64,000 nt of DNA from an uncultured Lachnospiraceae bacterium (GCA_910576535.1 CAJTKK010000009.1:62001-126000); one strand, 5' to 3'. Positions 24,860 through 35,136 are shown, counted from the stretch's first letter. The notes: a model not told the origin generated them from the sequence alone. Translations and numbers: made by a program.

Positions 24860-27772
24860 TTAAAATGTCTTTTTGCGTTCATGGAATATAATGTATAACA
24901 AAAAGACGGCAAATGATATGAAGGTAACGATAAAACCGGTCTTTAAGAAAGGGGTTTGGTAAATTAAAGTAATGCTATGGTTTCCGGCAGGTAAGTCAAC
25001 TGCCATGTACATCGTATTTGCCTGGTATAGTTCCGTTTCCTTCCCGTTTACATATGCTTTCCACCCGGCTGAATATGGGATTGCAAAGCACAGGATTTTT
25101 TCCTGATCAAGGGAAATGGTTCCCGAAACCGTATTTCCGTTAATGGCCAAGTCCTGCATGGTATCTTTCTTTAAGGAGAGAATATTCTGCTCATAATTTT
25201 GGCCAAGCGGCTGACAGATCACATGGAGAGAATCGAAGGCATATATCCCACGGCTGGGAAATGTGACGGTCAGGGAGGTTTCGGCTTTTTGCTTATATCC
25301 TAAATTAATGGCAAAACTATGCCTGTTATTATAATAACTGTCATCTTTGGTAAAGTATGTGAGAGATTTAGAAACACCTGAGGATGACTTGACTGCTAAA
25401 TTAATACTTCCCTGATTCCACCAAAAGAGCTTGTTTTTCCTTTTTGCCTCTTTGACCTGATAAGGTAAAATATCCCAATTTGTCTGGTTATAAAGATTCA
25501 AAGGGTCAAGGGATTCGTCTCCGAAATATAAATCATATTCAGGAATCCCTTGAAAGGAAAGGTTGTTTATTATGAAATAAGTTTCACAGTTAGGCAGCCC
25601 TTGAAACGTTAAGGTTACAGTAGAATTGGGCTTTGTGACCACAAAAGCATTTCCTTCCTGCGTAATGCCGGAATCACTGAAGCTTAGGACGTAATCCATT
25701 ATGGAGCTGGTTAAACGAAGCTGGGTTTCATGCAAATTCCCGGTATAGTTATTTAGGACGGCGCCCTGCAATAAGGCTTCCTGTTTTTCGATTGCATTTA
25801 ATGCGGACCAGGCTGCTGCCCCGATATAAGAATCATACGTATAAGCGAGAGGCAGCGTATGATTGTTTCTATAAATGGAATATAATGATTGAGTTGCATT
25901 TTCTACCATCTCAATCTGATCGTCGGTGAGATTTTTTGTTCCCAATTCCTTCTTTAATTTTTCTAAGGCCTGATCAGTAGCGTCCTGCTTTATATTGACA
26001 GTATCAATGAGGCTGAATCCATAGGGGGGGGGTAAATGGTCTTCAGGAGTGACATAATACCGGACTGCCGCCAAGGCAGTTAATGCTGTCCTGTCATCAT
26101 ATCCTTCATAATTATATGTCCTGTTATCCCTTAACTGCATTGCGTCCCTGAAAGCTGCTATGTATGGATTCGACAATGACCAATAAAACTGCGTGGATGA
26201 TATTCCTGCTAATATGTTGGCGTTTGTAGTTAAGTTCCTTCCCGAAAAACGGTAAAAAGAATTTACGCCTTCTTCCTCGGCTATTTCCTTGACAGCATTT
26301 GTTTCGTTTATTTTCAATTCGTTTTCTGCTTTTCTGGTTTCTACGCCTTCGGATGCATAGTTGCTTCCTCCGGTTGCATTTCTCCAGAAACTTGTGTTCA
26401 GGATACTGATGAAGACAAGGATCAAAGCAAGCTGCTGTTTTCTGGCTGGCCTTATTGCGCTGCTGTTTGGAAAGATAAGAAACAGGAAAATAAAAACTAT
26501 TGATATTGCGGCAAATACTTTCGCGCTCCGGGAGTATTCCAGCATAATGCAAGCTGCCAAATAGCCTATGGTACACATGAGCAGTATTCGTGCTTCTTTT
26601 ATGTTTATAGTCATTAAAGAAGTCCATGCAGTTGCCAGTATATAGGCAGAAAGCAATGCAAAAGCCCAGCACCAGCGGTTGGCCGCATAAGAAAAACCAT
26701 TCAGGGCTTGTCCTAAGAATGGAACCGACATGATAATAACTCCAATAATAAAAAAACATTTTAGCAAACGGTATTTTTTTTGTCTTATAAAAATTAAAAA
26801 TACGGCTAATAACGTTGGAGCTGAAAAACCCATGCACATTAAATAGGAATCTCCTTCAGAAATAAATAAAGCGGGTAATCTGCTGTAATGAAGAAGCGGG
26901 TATAACAGATGAAAACTGCTTCTGGATGAAAGGCGGGAATCGCCTAAAAAAGTATAAAATATAGGCAAAAAGAGCACTGCTCCCATTAACACTCCAAGAA
27001 CGGAAAAAATGGAAATGCGGAAAAAAAGATGCAACCCTTCTTTTCTGTTTTTCCGGTAAGAAATAATCATGCGGACGGATACATAAAGAATGGTAATGAG
27101 CACGAGCATATAAAAATTGTAAAAATGACTGACTGTGGCAATAAATATTGTAAAAATATATAAGTAAGGGCGTTTTTTCTTAAGTATTTTTTCTATTCCA
27201 AGAATAATTAAGGGCAGATAAAGCATGGGATTCAGGAAAAATGGATGTCTTGCCGCATTATATATGGCGAAAAAACAGAAACAATAAGTTAAGGATCCGG
27301 CCATTACTGCAAAACGGCTCTTGATCCCCGTTTCAAAACAAAGAAAAGAAAATGCGGTTCCAGCCAAGTACAGCCGGAGCAGCATCATTGCATTATAATA
27401 AACATACATGAACCGGACAGGAACGAATATGGAGAAGAGGGAGAAAGGATCTCCAATTACATAGTAATGTAAAGTCTCAATGATTCCGCTTCCTTCGCCA
27501 AGGCTAAAATCCCATAACGGCATTACGAACCGATGCTCCAATAAGAGATTTCTGATCATTTCCCGCATATATCTCGTATAATAAACCAATGCTTTGTAAT
27601 GCTGGCGCAACCCATCGCCTTGGTTGATTAAAGTTCTTCCGGTTAAAAAATACCATGAAAAGACAGACAGCGCTGCAATCATGAAAAGAAGCGTGTAATA
27701 AAAAAAGTATTCTCTCTTTTTATTGTCATCTTTGCCTATATGATCAATCTTATGTACGATTTTTTTTATCAA
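24860..27772 (-). CDS. YfhO-family large membrane protein (GT-C-like)
   Basis: A 970-residue protein with a cytoplasmic basic start and about 12 transmembrane helices over the first ~450 residues. The loop after TM1 contains GDGLRQHYKALVYY. A long extracellular domain (~450-930) has the family element NLSFQGIPEYDLYF, and a final transmembrane helix (FIVTFISFAVFLLYIIF) ends in a basic tail. This is the layout of the YfhO/GT-C family, which in Firmicutes is linked to glycosylation of lipoteichoic acid or other envelope polymers. Translation likely begins at TTG 27772, seven bases after a perfect GGAGG. It is monocistronic with tandem promoters. Confidence 0.85.
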   Translation of the reverse strand: MIKKIVHKIDHIGKDDNKKREYFFYYTLLFMIAALSVFSWYFLTGRTLINQGDGLRQHYKALVYYTRYMREMIRNLLLEHRFVMPLWDFSLGEGSGIIETLHYYVIGDPFSLFSIFVPVRFMYVYYNAMMLLRLYLAGTAFSFLCFETGIKSRFAVMAGSLTYCFCFFAIYNAARHPFFLNPMLYLPLIILGIEKILKKKRPYLYIFTIFIATVSHFYNFYMLVLITILYVSVRMIISYRKNRKEGLHLFFRISIFSVLGVLMGAVLFLPIFYTFLGDSRLSSRSSFHLLYPLLHYSRLPALFISEGDSYLMCMGFSAPTLLAVFLIFIRQKKYRLLKCFFIIGVIIMSVPFLGQALNGFSYAANRWCWAFALLSAYILATAWTSLMTINIKEARILLMCTIGYLAACIMLEYSRSAKVFAAISIVFIFLFLIFPNSSAIRPARKQQLALILVFISILNTSFWRNATGGSNYASEGVETRKAENELKINETNAVKEIAEEEGVNSFYRFSGRNLTTNANILAGISSTQFYWSLSNPYIAAFRDAMQLRDNRTYNYEGYDDRTALTALAAVRYYVTPEDHLPPPYGFSLIDTVNIKQDATDQALEKLKKELGTKNLTDDQIEMVENATQSLYSIYRNNHTLPLAYTYDSYIGAAAWSALNAIEKQEALLQGAVLNNYTGNLHETQLRLTSSIMDYVLSFSDSGITQEGNAFVVTKPNSTVTLTFQGLPNCETYFIINNLSFQGIPEYDLYFGDESLDPLNLYNQTNWDILPYQVKEAKRKNKLFWWNQGSINLAVKSSSGVSKSLTYFTKDDSYYNNRHSFAINLGYKQKAETSLTVTFPSRGIYAFDSLHVICQPLGQNYEQNILSLKKDTMQDLAINGNTVSGTISLDQEKILCFAIPYSAGWKAYVNGKETELYQANTMYMAVDLPAGNHSITLIYQTPFLKTGFIVTFISFAVFLLYIIFHERKKTF

Positions 27773-27893
27773 AGTTTTTCCTCCGTTTGAAACAAAATGC
27801 TTTTGGGGTATATTTTTTATTTTTCAAGAAAAAAGCGGTTTTTGCAGATTTTTAAATGGTTGTTAAAAAGCAACAAAACAAAATTTCAAAAAT

Positions 27894-27923
27894 ATAATAT
27901 AATTTCGAAAATTTGTTTGTCAA
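27894..27923 (-). promoter_or_regulatory. Proximal promoter of the YfhO-like gene
   Basis: Minus strand TTGACA (27918-27923) with TATTAT (27894-27899) at 18 bases, or TATATT at 16. It is one of two similar promoters 41 bases apart, both beginning CTTGACAA. Confidence 0.65.
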
Positions 27924-27935
27924 GAAATTTAAATT

Positions 27936-27964
27936 ATAATATGATTTAAACATTTGCTTGTCAA
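27936..27964 (-). promoter_or_regulatory. Distal promoter of the YfhO-like gene
   Basis: Minus strand TTGACA (27959-27964), a 17-base spacer and TATTAT (27936-27941). Both boxes are near consensus, so transcription could be strong. Confidence 0.7.
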
Positions 27965-28174
27965 GAGTAAATATTTATAGGATTATGGTCAGCATAAAGT
28001 AATTGAAATCCACGACATGAAACGGGGCAGCCTTATAGGGCGTTAAAATATTTTTAAAAATGTGGCTATTTATTATTGCGGGAAAAAGGTTTATGATTAA
28101 AAAGATAAGGATTTTATCTTTAGGGAAAAGGGAAAGGATGTGAAATGCAAATGCAGTTTATGCGAGGTAAATAC

Positions 28175-28248
28175 CCAGTGCAGTTCTAAAAACTGGTAAC
28201 GGGTTGCATTGGGTTCAAAATGATGGCGTTATCAGGTAACTGCACTGG
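28175..28248. repeat. 74-bp inverted-repeat structure upstream of the methyltransferase
   Basis: Perfect 11-bp arms CCAGTGCAGTT (28175-28185) and AACTGCACTGG (28238-28248) enclose 52 bases that contain further GGTAAC copies. The rest of the 552-base gap (27773-28324) is AT-rich and holds the two minus-strand promoters. I saw no further gene in it. Confidence 0.4.
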
Positions 28249-28324
28249 ACGGTAGAAAGTATGGAATAAATGAAGTGTGACAATTGTTTATTAATATGGG
28301 ATACAGAAAAGGAGCAGTGGAAAG

Positions 28325-29086
28325 ATGAATAAAGAAGAACAATTAAAGATATGGCTTCATGAAGAGGAAATCGCGCATATTCATGGATGGGATTTTTCCC
28401 ATATTTATGGAAAATTTGAAGAGGAACAGGATCTTCCGTGGAAATATGAAGAAATTGTCAGGCGTTATTTAAGGCCGGAAATGAAGCTGCTTGATATTGA
28501 CACGGGCGGGGGGGAATTTCTGTTATCTTTGAATCATCCATATCATAATTTGGCGGCAACGGAAAATTATCCGCCTAACGTGGAATTATGTAAAAGAAAA
28601 TTAGTTCCGCTGGGAATTGATTTTCAAGAGGCGGACGGTAACAGCCATCTGCCCTTTGGGGATCAAAGCTTCCATATAGTGATAAACCGGCATGGAAATT
28701 TTAACCCAAAGGAAATCAAGAGGGTATTGAAAGACGGGGGCATTTTTATTACAGAACAGGTAGGGGCTGAAAATGACAGGGAACTGGTAGAACTGTTGTT
28801 GAATGATATGCCGGATCTTCCCTTTCCCGACCAGTATTTGAAGATTGCCCGGGCCGCATTTGAAGAGGCTGGTTTTTTGATCATGCAGGCAGAAGAAGCG
28901 TTCCGCCCGATAAAGTTCTGGGATGTTGGAGCCCTTGTCTGGTTTGCGCGGATTATTGAATGGGAATTTCCGGGTTTTAATGTAAAAGATTGCTTGGAAA
29001 ATCTCTATCATGCTCTGGAATTATTGGAACGGGAAGGGGTCATAGAGGGAAAAATCCACCGTTTTCTTTTAACGGTTAAGAAGTAG
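28325..29086 (+). CDS. Class I SAM-dependent methyltransferase
   Basis: 253 residues with a Rossmann-like methyltransferase core: motif I LLDIDTGGGEFLLSL near residue 55, an acidic ribose contact at ATENYPPN, DGNSHLPFGDQSFHIVINRH (motif IV region) and IKRVLKDGGIFITEQVG (post-motif). The N terminus (HGWDFSHIYG) is typical of Firmicute small-molecule or RNA methyltransferases of unknown target. Shine-Dalgarno AAAGGAG lies upstream of ATG 28325. It stands between the YfhO-like gene and the DUF5717-like cluster; a separate promoter before the cluster suggests it is not part of it. Confidence 0.85.
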   Translation: MNKEEQLKIWLHEEEIAHIHGWDFSHIYGKFEEEQDLPWKYEEIVRRYLRPEMKLLDIDTGGGEFLLSLNHPYHNLAATENYPPNVELCKRKLVPLGIDFQEADGNSHLPFGDQSFHIVINRHGNFNPKEIKRVLKDGGIFITEQVGAENDRELVELLLNDMPDLPFPDQYLKIARAAFEEAGFLIMQAEEAFRPIKFWDVGALVWFARIIEWEFPGFNVKDCLENLYHALELLEREGVIEGKIHRFLLTVKK

Positions 29087-29113
29087 CTTGCTCATATCCG
29101 TTCCCTGTTAGCA

Positions 29114-29143
29114 TTGCATAAATCATTCCATTGATGGTATAAT
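29114..29143 (+). promoter_or_regulatory. Promoter of the DUF5717-like cluster
   Basis: TTGCAT at 29114-29119, an 18-base spacer and TATAAT at 29138-29143, 50 bases before ATG 29194. Confidence 0.65.
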
Positions 29144-29193
29144 GCTGGAAGATGAGAAAGGCTATGGCATAAAAAATTGGAAAAGGAACGGAT

Positions 29194-32100
29194 ATGGCAG
29201 GAACAGCGGATAGAACGGATGCGGCAAAGGAAACGGAAATGCCGGGAGAAGAACAAATAACGGAAGACGGGTCGGAAAAAGAACTGGCATTTTCGGAAGA
29301 GTCCCTGGAACTTTTTTTAAAACAGGGGGAAACAAAAGAAGGTTCCTTTACTGTTTACGCCCCGGAAGGGGCGCTGGCGGAAGGATGGGTCAGATCTTCC
29401 AGGATGGAAATGGAATGCCTTGCAGAGGAATTTGCAGGGGTAAAAGAAGAAATTCCTTACCGTTTTTCCGCAAAAGAAATGGAAGCAGGGGATGTGCTGG
29501 AAGGCGCATTCTTTATTATATCCAATTATGGGGAATATAAATTGCCTTTCCGGGCGGTAATAGAAAAGGATACGATAGAATCCAGCCTTGGAACAGTGAA
29601 AAATATGTTCCATTTTGCGAACCTGGCAAAAGAAAACTGGGAGGAGGCTGTGAAAATTTTTTATTCTCCCTCTTTCAGGAAATTATTCCTGTCCGGGCCG
29701 GAAAGGCAATATTACAGCGCGTACAAAGGATTATCCGCGATGCGGGGGAATGAGCGGAACGTAGAGGAATTTCTGCTGGAAATCAATAAGAAGCAGCGGG
29801 TGGAGTTTACGCCGGAAAAGACGGAAATCCTGATAGAAGACCCGGAAGGGATATCCGGGCATGAGATGACGGTTGCCCGGAGCGGAAGGGGATATACTTG
29901 TCTGGAAATAGAGGCGGAAGGGGATTTCCTGAGCATTGAAAAGAGGAAAGCGTCGGAATATGATTTTCTTGGGAATTTGTTCCGGCTTGTTTTTTATGTA
30001 GACAGCAGAAGGCTTCATGCAGGGCGCAATTTGGGCAGCCTTCATATTTTTGATGGCTGCACGGATATTACTATTCCGGTAACCGTTATCCGCAATGCGC
30101 ATAAGAAACATGTTTATGGCGTACGGAAAGAGAAAAAGAAACTTCTGGTACAGTTAATGGAGTATTACTGTTCCTTCCGGGGGAAAAAAATCAGCAGAAG
30201 GATATGGATGGGGGAAACGGAAAAGCTGGTGGACAGGCTTTCTGTATTGGACAGCAGGGATGTACAGACGGGGCTTTTTCATGTACAGCTTTATATTACC
30301 CAGGGTCGGCTGAAGGAAGCCAGATACCAGATGGAACGTATAAAGCCGGCAGTGGAGCAGGGGGGATGCCGTCAGGAGGTCTGGTGTTATTACTTGTATC
30401 TGACCACTCTTTATACCGAAGACGACCGGTATGTGGATGAAATTGCGGAAAGGATCTTACAGATATATAGGGCAAACCGGAATAATTGGCGGATTGCATG
30501 GCTGCTGCTGCATTTATCGGAGGAATATGTGAAAAGCCCTGCAAAACGCTGGGCTATTTTGGAAGAGCAGTTTGGGAGGGGATGCACCAGCCCGGTTCTT
30601 TATATCGAGGCATGGCATCTTTTGGAACTGAATCCTACTTTGCTGATGAAGATAGGGTCTTTTGAACTTCAGACATTAAATTTTGCGGCAAAAAAAGGGT
30701 TTTTACCGAAAAACCTGATTGTACAGATACGCTATCAGATGCAGAAAATGAAAGGATATTCGGAAACTGCTTTTTTCATATTAAAGGAATATTATGAGAA
30801 ATACCAGGATAACGAAACGCTTCAATCCATCTGTACGTTATTGATCAAAGGGAACCGGACGGATAAAGCCAGTTTTTTATGGTATAGTTTAGGGGTAGAA
30901 CAGGAGCTGCGCATTACGAAATTGTATGAATATTATATGATGGCTTTGCCCCAGGGGTTCGAGGGGGAAATCCCTAAGATGGCGCTGATGTATTTTGCTT
31001 ACCAAAGCGAACTGGATTATAGGAAAAACGCCTTTTTGTATTCTTATATCTATAAAAGACGGGAGGAACATCCGGAATATTATATTAAATTTTACGGGCA
31101 GATAGAAAATTTTGTTTTATACCAGCTTCAGAAGGGAAGGATCAATAAAGATTTGGCTTACTTGTACCGACATATATTGACGGCATCCATTCTGAACAGG
31201 GAAAGGGCGGAGATGCTGACAACGCTGCTGTTTACCCATATGATTCATATAAAAAACCGGAAAATATGCCAAGTGGCAGTATGTTATGGGTTAAGCAGCA
31301 AGGAATACCGGTACCCGGTCAATGACGGCTATGCGGCGGTTCCGTTGTATGGGGATGATTATAAAATATTGCTGGAAGATAGGAGCGGGAACCGTTATAC
31401 GGTCAGTATGCCATTTGAAACGGAACGGATGATGCGGCCGGAAAAATTGCTGCAGATGGCGCTGCCGTTTGTGGAAGAGCATAGCGGCCTGGATATTTAT
31501 ATGTGCGAAAGCAATAAGTCTTCCCTGGAAGTGAAAGAGGATAATGCGTTGCAGTTTAGCCATATTGCTGTATCGCCGGAGATAGAGACGGAAAAGAAGA
31601 ATGAGATCTGCCTGAAATTAATTCATTATTATTATGAGCGGGATTATCTGAAAGAACTGGAGGATTACTTAAGTGGGCTTGAACCTGACGGGATGAGCCG
31701 CAAAGAGCGTAATGAAGTCATACGTTTTATGGTAATGAGAGGAATGTACGATAAAGCGTTTGCATGGATGCAGCGTTTCGGCATGTCCGGGATGGATGTG
31801 AAAACAGTGATGCGGATGTGCAGCCGGCTTATGGCGAGGGACGGGTTCATAGAGGACAAAGATATGACTCATATGGTCTATTATGCTTTCCGAAAGGGGA
31901 AATACGACGGAAACCTGATTGCCTACCTGGTGCATTTTTATCAGGGAATGCTTTGGCAGCTTAGGGAAATCTGGAGAGCGGCAACGGACTTTGAAGTGGA
32001 TACATATGAAATCAGTGAACGTATTCTGGTACAGATGATGTTTTCCGGCGCTTTTATCGGGGAAAGAGCTGAAATTTTTAAAGATTATGTGTCAGGAGGG

Positions 32101-32811
32101 GCAAAGCCGGAAGTGGAGGCGGCATTCCTTTCCCGGTGTTCTTACGATTATTTTGTAAAGGAAAAACTAATTGACCCGTTTCTTTTTACCGATGCAGTGC
32201 GGGTGTATGAAAGAGGGGAAAAGCTGCATAAGGTATGCAAGCTTGCCTTATTAAAATATTTTTCTGAAAATAAAGAGGAAATGACATCCAAAATACGCAG
32301 GGCGGCCAGAATGTTCCTGACGGAACTGCTGGAAGAAGGCTCTTATTTTGCTTTTATGAAAGAATATGTGGGTGAACTGCCTGCCATGGAAGTTTTTGCG
32401 GATAAGACAGTGATTGAATACCGCACGAAGCCGGGCAGCAAAGTGGTCATCCACTATTTGACAGAGCGGGGCCGTTATACGGAAAACGAATACCGGCAGG
32501 AAGAAATGAAAGATATGTATGGAGGTGTTTATGCGAAAGCATTCATACTCTTTTTTGGGGAAAAGCTCCAATATTATATTACGGAAGAATATGAAGGGGA
32601 GAAACGGTTTACGGGAAGCGCTTCCGTTGGCAGGGGGGATGTGCTTTACGGGGAAGGGAACAGCCGGTTTGAACTGATTAATGACATTGCGGCGGCAGGG
32701 GCATTGCAGGATTATGATACTTTGGATTGCTTTTTAAATGATTACTATAAGAAAGAATATATTGTCTCCCGGGTATTTTGCCTTATGACGGAGGAAGGGC
32801 ATAAGGAATAA
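29194..32811 (+). CDS. Giant DUF5717-like protein
   Basis: 1,205 residues without signal peptide or clear membrane helices. The first ~40 residues are acidic. Two beta-sandwich-like segments follow (~45-125, ~205-310, the second including an SLHIFDGCTDITIPV block). The rest is mostly alpha-helical and resembles TPR/HEAT-type repeats (YQMERIKPAVEQGG, YFAYQSELDYRKNAFLYSYI). The last ~170 residues return to beta structure (VVIHYLTERGRYTENEY). From memory the family resembles DUF5717 of Lachnospiraceae; no function is known. It is the first of four closely spaced genes, with the Hsp70-like gene 19 bases on, suggesting a shared complex. Confidence 0.7.
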   Translation: MAGTADRTDAAKETEMPGEEQITEDGSEKELAFSEESLELFLKQGETKEGSFTVYAPEGALAEGWVRSSRMEMECLAEEFAGVKEEIPYRFSAKEMEAGDVLEGAFFIISNYGEYKLPFRAVIEKDTIESSLGTVKNMFHFANLAKENWEEAVKIFYSPSFRKLFLSGPERQYYSAYKGLSAMRGNERNVEEFLLEINKKQRVEFTPEKTEILIEDPEGISGHEMTVARSGRGYTCLEIEAEGDFLSIEKRKASEYDFLGNLFRLVFYVDSRRLHAGRNLGSLHIFDGCTDITIPVTVIRNAHKKHVYGVRKEKKKLLVQLMEYYCSFRGKKISRRIWMGETEKLVDRLSVLDSRDVQTGLFHVQLYITQGRLKEARYQMERIKPAVEQGGCRQEVWCYYLYLTTLYTEDDRYVDEIAERILQIYRANRNNWRIAWLLLHLSEEYVKSPAKRWAILEEQFGRGCTSPVLYIEAWHLLELNPTLLMKIGSFELQTLNFAAKKGFLPKNLIVQIRYQMQKMKGYSETAFFILKEYYEKYQDNETLQSICTLLIKGNRTDKASFLWYSLGVEQELRITKLYEYYMMALPQGFEGEIPKMALMYFAYQSELDYRKNAFLYSYIYKRREEHPEYYIKFYGQIENFVLYQLQKGRINKDLAYLYRHILTASILNRERAEMLTTLLFTHMIHIKNRKICQVAVCYGLSSKEYRYPVNDGYAAVPLYGDDYKILLEDRSGNRYTVSMPFETERMMRPEKLLQMALPFVEEHSGLDIYMCESNKSSLEVKEDNALQFSHIAVSPEIETEKKNEICLKLIHYYYERDYLKELEDYLSGLEPDGMSRKERNEVIRFMVMRGMYDKAFAWMQRFGMSGMDVKTVMRMCSRLMARDGFIEDKDMTHMVYYAFRKGKYDGNLIAYLVHFYQGMLWQLREIWRAATDFEVDTYEISERILVQMMFSGAFIGERAEIFKDYVSGGAKPEVEAAFLSRCSYDYFVKEKLIDPFLFTDAVRVYERGEKLHKVCKLALLKYFSENKEEMTSKIRRAARMFLTELLEEGSYFAFMKEYVGELPAMEVFADKTVIEYRTKPGSKVVIHYLTERGRYTENEYRQEEMKDMYGGVYAKAFILFFGEKLQYYITEEYEGEKRFTGSASVGRGDVLYGEGNSRFELINDIAAAGALQDYDTLDCFLNDYYKKEYIVSRVFCLMTEEGHKE

Positions 32812-32830
32812 GGGAAATAAAGGTGGAAAG

Positions 32831-34147
32831 ATGCGTTTGGAAAAGAAAGACGGGGCGGGAAAAAAAAGAAAGACAAGAGTGGCTATAGGTTATGATTTAA
32901 GCGATGATTATGCCCAAATCAGCTACTGCCTTCTGGGAGGGGAGGAAGTGGAAACCCTTGCGGTAGTGACAGGGACCGAACAGTATAATATACCGGTGGC
33001 ATTATACCGGAAAAAGGATGGAAACCAATGGCTTTTCGGCAAGGAGGCGCTTAGGCCTGACGGGGAAGGGGAAGGCTTCCGGGTAGAAAGGCTGGTGGAG
33101 CTGGCAAGAAAAGGGGAAATGGTGGAAGCAGGGGAAGAAAGCTTTGACCCGGTGGCGCTGCTTACTTTATTTATCAGGCGGAGCCTTTCACTTCTTTCTT
33201 TCATTGCTTCACCGGACTGGCTGGAAGGAGTAATGTTTACTACGGATGACCTGGATGGGCGTATGGTGGAAGTGTTAGCGCAAGTGGGGGCGAATCTGCA
33301 TTTAAAGACAGAAAAGATATATTTTCAAAGCCATGTGGAAAGCTATTATTATTATATGCTTCATCAGCCGGAAGAACTTTGGGTGCATGAAACGCTTTTG
33401 TGTGATTATGACGACAGGCGGCTGAAAGTATATGGGTTTGGCATAAACAGCAGGACGACTCCTAAAGTGGCCTTGATTTCCATTGACAATTATGAAGAAA
33501 TGGGACGGTTTGGGGACACAATGGGGGAAAACGGCCTGGACGAAATGGAAAAAAACAGGCTGGATGAAATATTTTTAGGGATCATGAAGAAAAAATGCAA
33601 CGGCAATGCAGTTTCCAGTGTATATTTAATTGGGAACGGCTATAAGGACGGATGGGCATCGGAATCTTTGCGGTATCTTTGCAGAGGGCGCAGGGTGTTC
33701 CAAGGGAACAATCTGTATAGCAAAGGAGCCTGTTACGGGATCAGGGAAAAGCTTGGGATGGAGCATGTTGGGGAAAATTATGTATTTCTTGGCCTGGACA
33801 AGCTGAAAGCGAATGTGGGGATGCGGCTGCTGCGGCAAGGAAAAGAGTCCTACTTCGCCCTGATGGACGCAGGGACAAACTGGTTTGAGACGGAAAAGGA
33901 ATTTGATGTTATTTTGGAGGAAGGGGAATCCATATCCGTGTTTCTGACTCCTTTAGACGGGAAGGATCCAAAAGAAATCAGCATGAAACTGGAAGGGCTT
34001 AAGGAACGCCCGAACTGGATGACAAGGCTGAGGATTAAGGCAAAGATGCTTTCCGAGCGGGAGCTAAACGTCAGCGTAAAGGATATGGGGTTTGGCGATT
34101 TTTTCCCGGCATCAGGCGGGCAATGGAATAAAGTATTTGTGATTTGA
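32831..34147 (+). CDS. Hsp70/actin-fold protein, DUF5716-like
   Basis: 438 residues. The N terminus VAIGYDLSDDYAQISYCL sits where Hsp70/actin proteins have the phosphate-1 loop. IPVALYRKKDGNQWLFGKEA matches the DnaK segment P-x-V-x-F...GE.LVG..A. LLCDYDDRRLKVYGFG takes the phosphate-2 position, and VYLIGNGYKDGW with FQGNNLYSKGACYGI matches the DnaK adenosine region (VGGSTRMP...GAA). The key glycines of phosphate loops 1 and 2 are largely replaced, so ATP hydrolysis may be lost. From memory this is the DUF5716 family. Shine-Dalgarno AAAGGTGG precedes the start. It likely partners the giant protein upstream. Confidence 0.7.
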   Translation: MRLEKKDGAGKKRKTRVAIGYDLSDDYAQISYCLLGGEEVETLAVVTGTEQYNIPVALYRKKDGNQWLFGKEALRPDGEGEGFRVERLVELARKGEMVEAGEESFDPVALLTLFIRRSLSLLSFIASPDWLEGVMFTTDDLDGRMVEVLAQVGANLHLKTEKIYFQSHVESYYYYMLHQPEELWVHETLLCDYDDRRLKVYGFGINSRTTPKVALISIDNYEEMGRFGDTMGENGLDEMEKNRLDEIFLGIMKKKCNGNAVSSVYLIGNGYKDGWASESLRYLCRGRRVFQGNNLYSKGACYGIREKLGMEHVGENYVFLGLDKLKANVGMRLLRQGKESYFALMDAGTNWFETEKEFDVILEEGESISVFLTPLDGKDPKEISMKLEGLKERPNWMTRLRIKAKMLSERELNVSVKDMGFGDFFPASGGQWNKVFVI

Positions 34148-34204
34148 TAAGCGGATGAAAGATGGCGGGGATAGAAAGAGGACGGAAAGATAAGGAGGAG
34201 GACG

Positions 34205-35038
34205 TTGGGCAGGATATTGCTTTGCCTTGGCAAGTATGCAAAAATACCTTATTTTATGAAAAGGGCATATGTAAACGTTTATTCGGCAGAAGAACTTTGT
34301 TATTGCCTGATGAAAAATGCATATTTTGCGGATGAGGAAATTATGGATGACCGGCTGCCGGACTGGCTGGAGGAAGAATGCGGGCTGCCTGAGCTGGCGG
34401 GGCAGCTTAGGCAGAAGAAAGATGCAGGCGCTGCGGTCAGCGAATGCGCGGGTATGATCCTGGACTATGTAGGCTATGGGGAAAGGGGAGAAATTGAGGA
34501 AGCCAAAAAAGGGCTGGAAAAAGAAACCGGGTTAAGCGTGTATGAAAAAAGAAAGGCCAGGGCAGATTACTTGGCGGAAAATAAAAAATACGCATTAGCT
34601 TTAAAAGCATATGAGAGCCTGCTGGGGGAATTGCCGGAAGGGGAAAAAGGGCTGCAGGCAAAGATACTCCATAATCAGGGAGTAGTTTATGCGGGGCTTT
34701 TTCAGTTCCGGAATGCAGCGGGGAGTTTCCTGCAGGCTTTTGAATGCACGGGCGGGGAAAGTTCGTATATCAGTTATCTGGCAGCAGCCCGTATGTATAT
34801 GGATGAGACGGAATATGCTAATTTTACGTCGGGCAGGGAACAGGGTTATGAGCATTCTTTAAAAGTGGAAAAACGGTTGGAAGAGGCACTGGAGGCTTTT
34901 GAGACGACGGAAGAAAGCAGGATGCTTTTTACCCTTAAGGTGTGTAAGGAGGAAGGAAATTCGGTTTCTTATTATGAAGAAATAGAACGGATTACCGACG
35001 AACTGAAAGAACAGTACCGGCAGATGCTGGGGGAATAG
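34205..35038 (+). CDS. TPR-like protein of the DUF5716/5717 cluster
   Basis: 277 residues, mainly alpha-helical. At least two tetratricopeptide-like hairpins can be seen (LAENKKYALALKAYESLLGEL, ILHNQGVVYAGLFQFRNAAGSFLQAFE), suggesting a scaffold. The translation start is probably TTG 34205, because a very strong AAGGAGGAGG ends 5 bases before it and the next ATG is 53 residues in. No catalytic motif is visible and I do not recognise a named family. It follows the Hsp70-like gene by 57 bases and precedes the coiled-coil membrane gene by about 100. Confidence 0.7.
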   Translation: MGRILLCLGKYAKIPYFMKRAYVNVYSAEELCYCLMKNAYFADEEIMDDRLPDWLEEECGLPELAGQLRQKKDAGAAVSECAGMILDYVGYGERGEIEEAKKGLEKETGLSVYEKRKARADYLAENKKYALALKAYESLLGELPEGEKGLQAKILHNQGVVYAGLFQFRNAAGSFLQAFECTGGESSYISYLAAARMYMDETEYANFTSGREQGYEHSLKVEKRLEEALEAFETTEESRMLFTLKVCKEEGNSVSYYEEIERITDELKEQYRQMLGE

Positions 35039-35136
35039 CAGGCTAAGGCTCAAAGCGGCAGGCAATGAAAAGACGGCGGGAGCGGAAACGGCAAATCGGC
35101 GCCAGCGGCTCAAGGCCCGCAGATTCAGGGAAAGGC

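Noticed and set aside
26124..26837. 237-codon minus-strand frame in another phase of the YfhO-like gene
   Set aside because: Same strand as a well-supported 970-residue membrane protein, different phase, no ribosome site.
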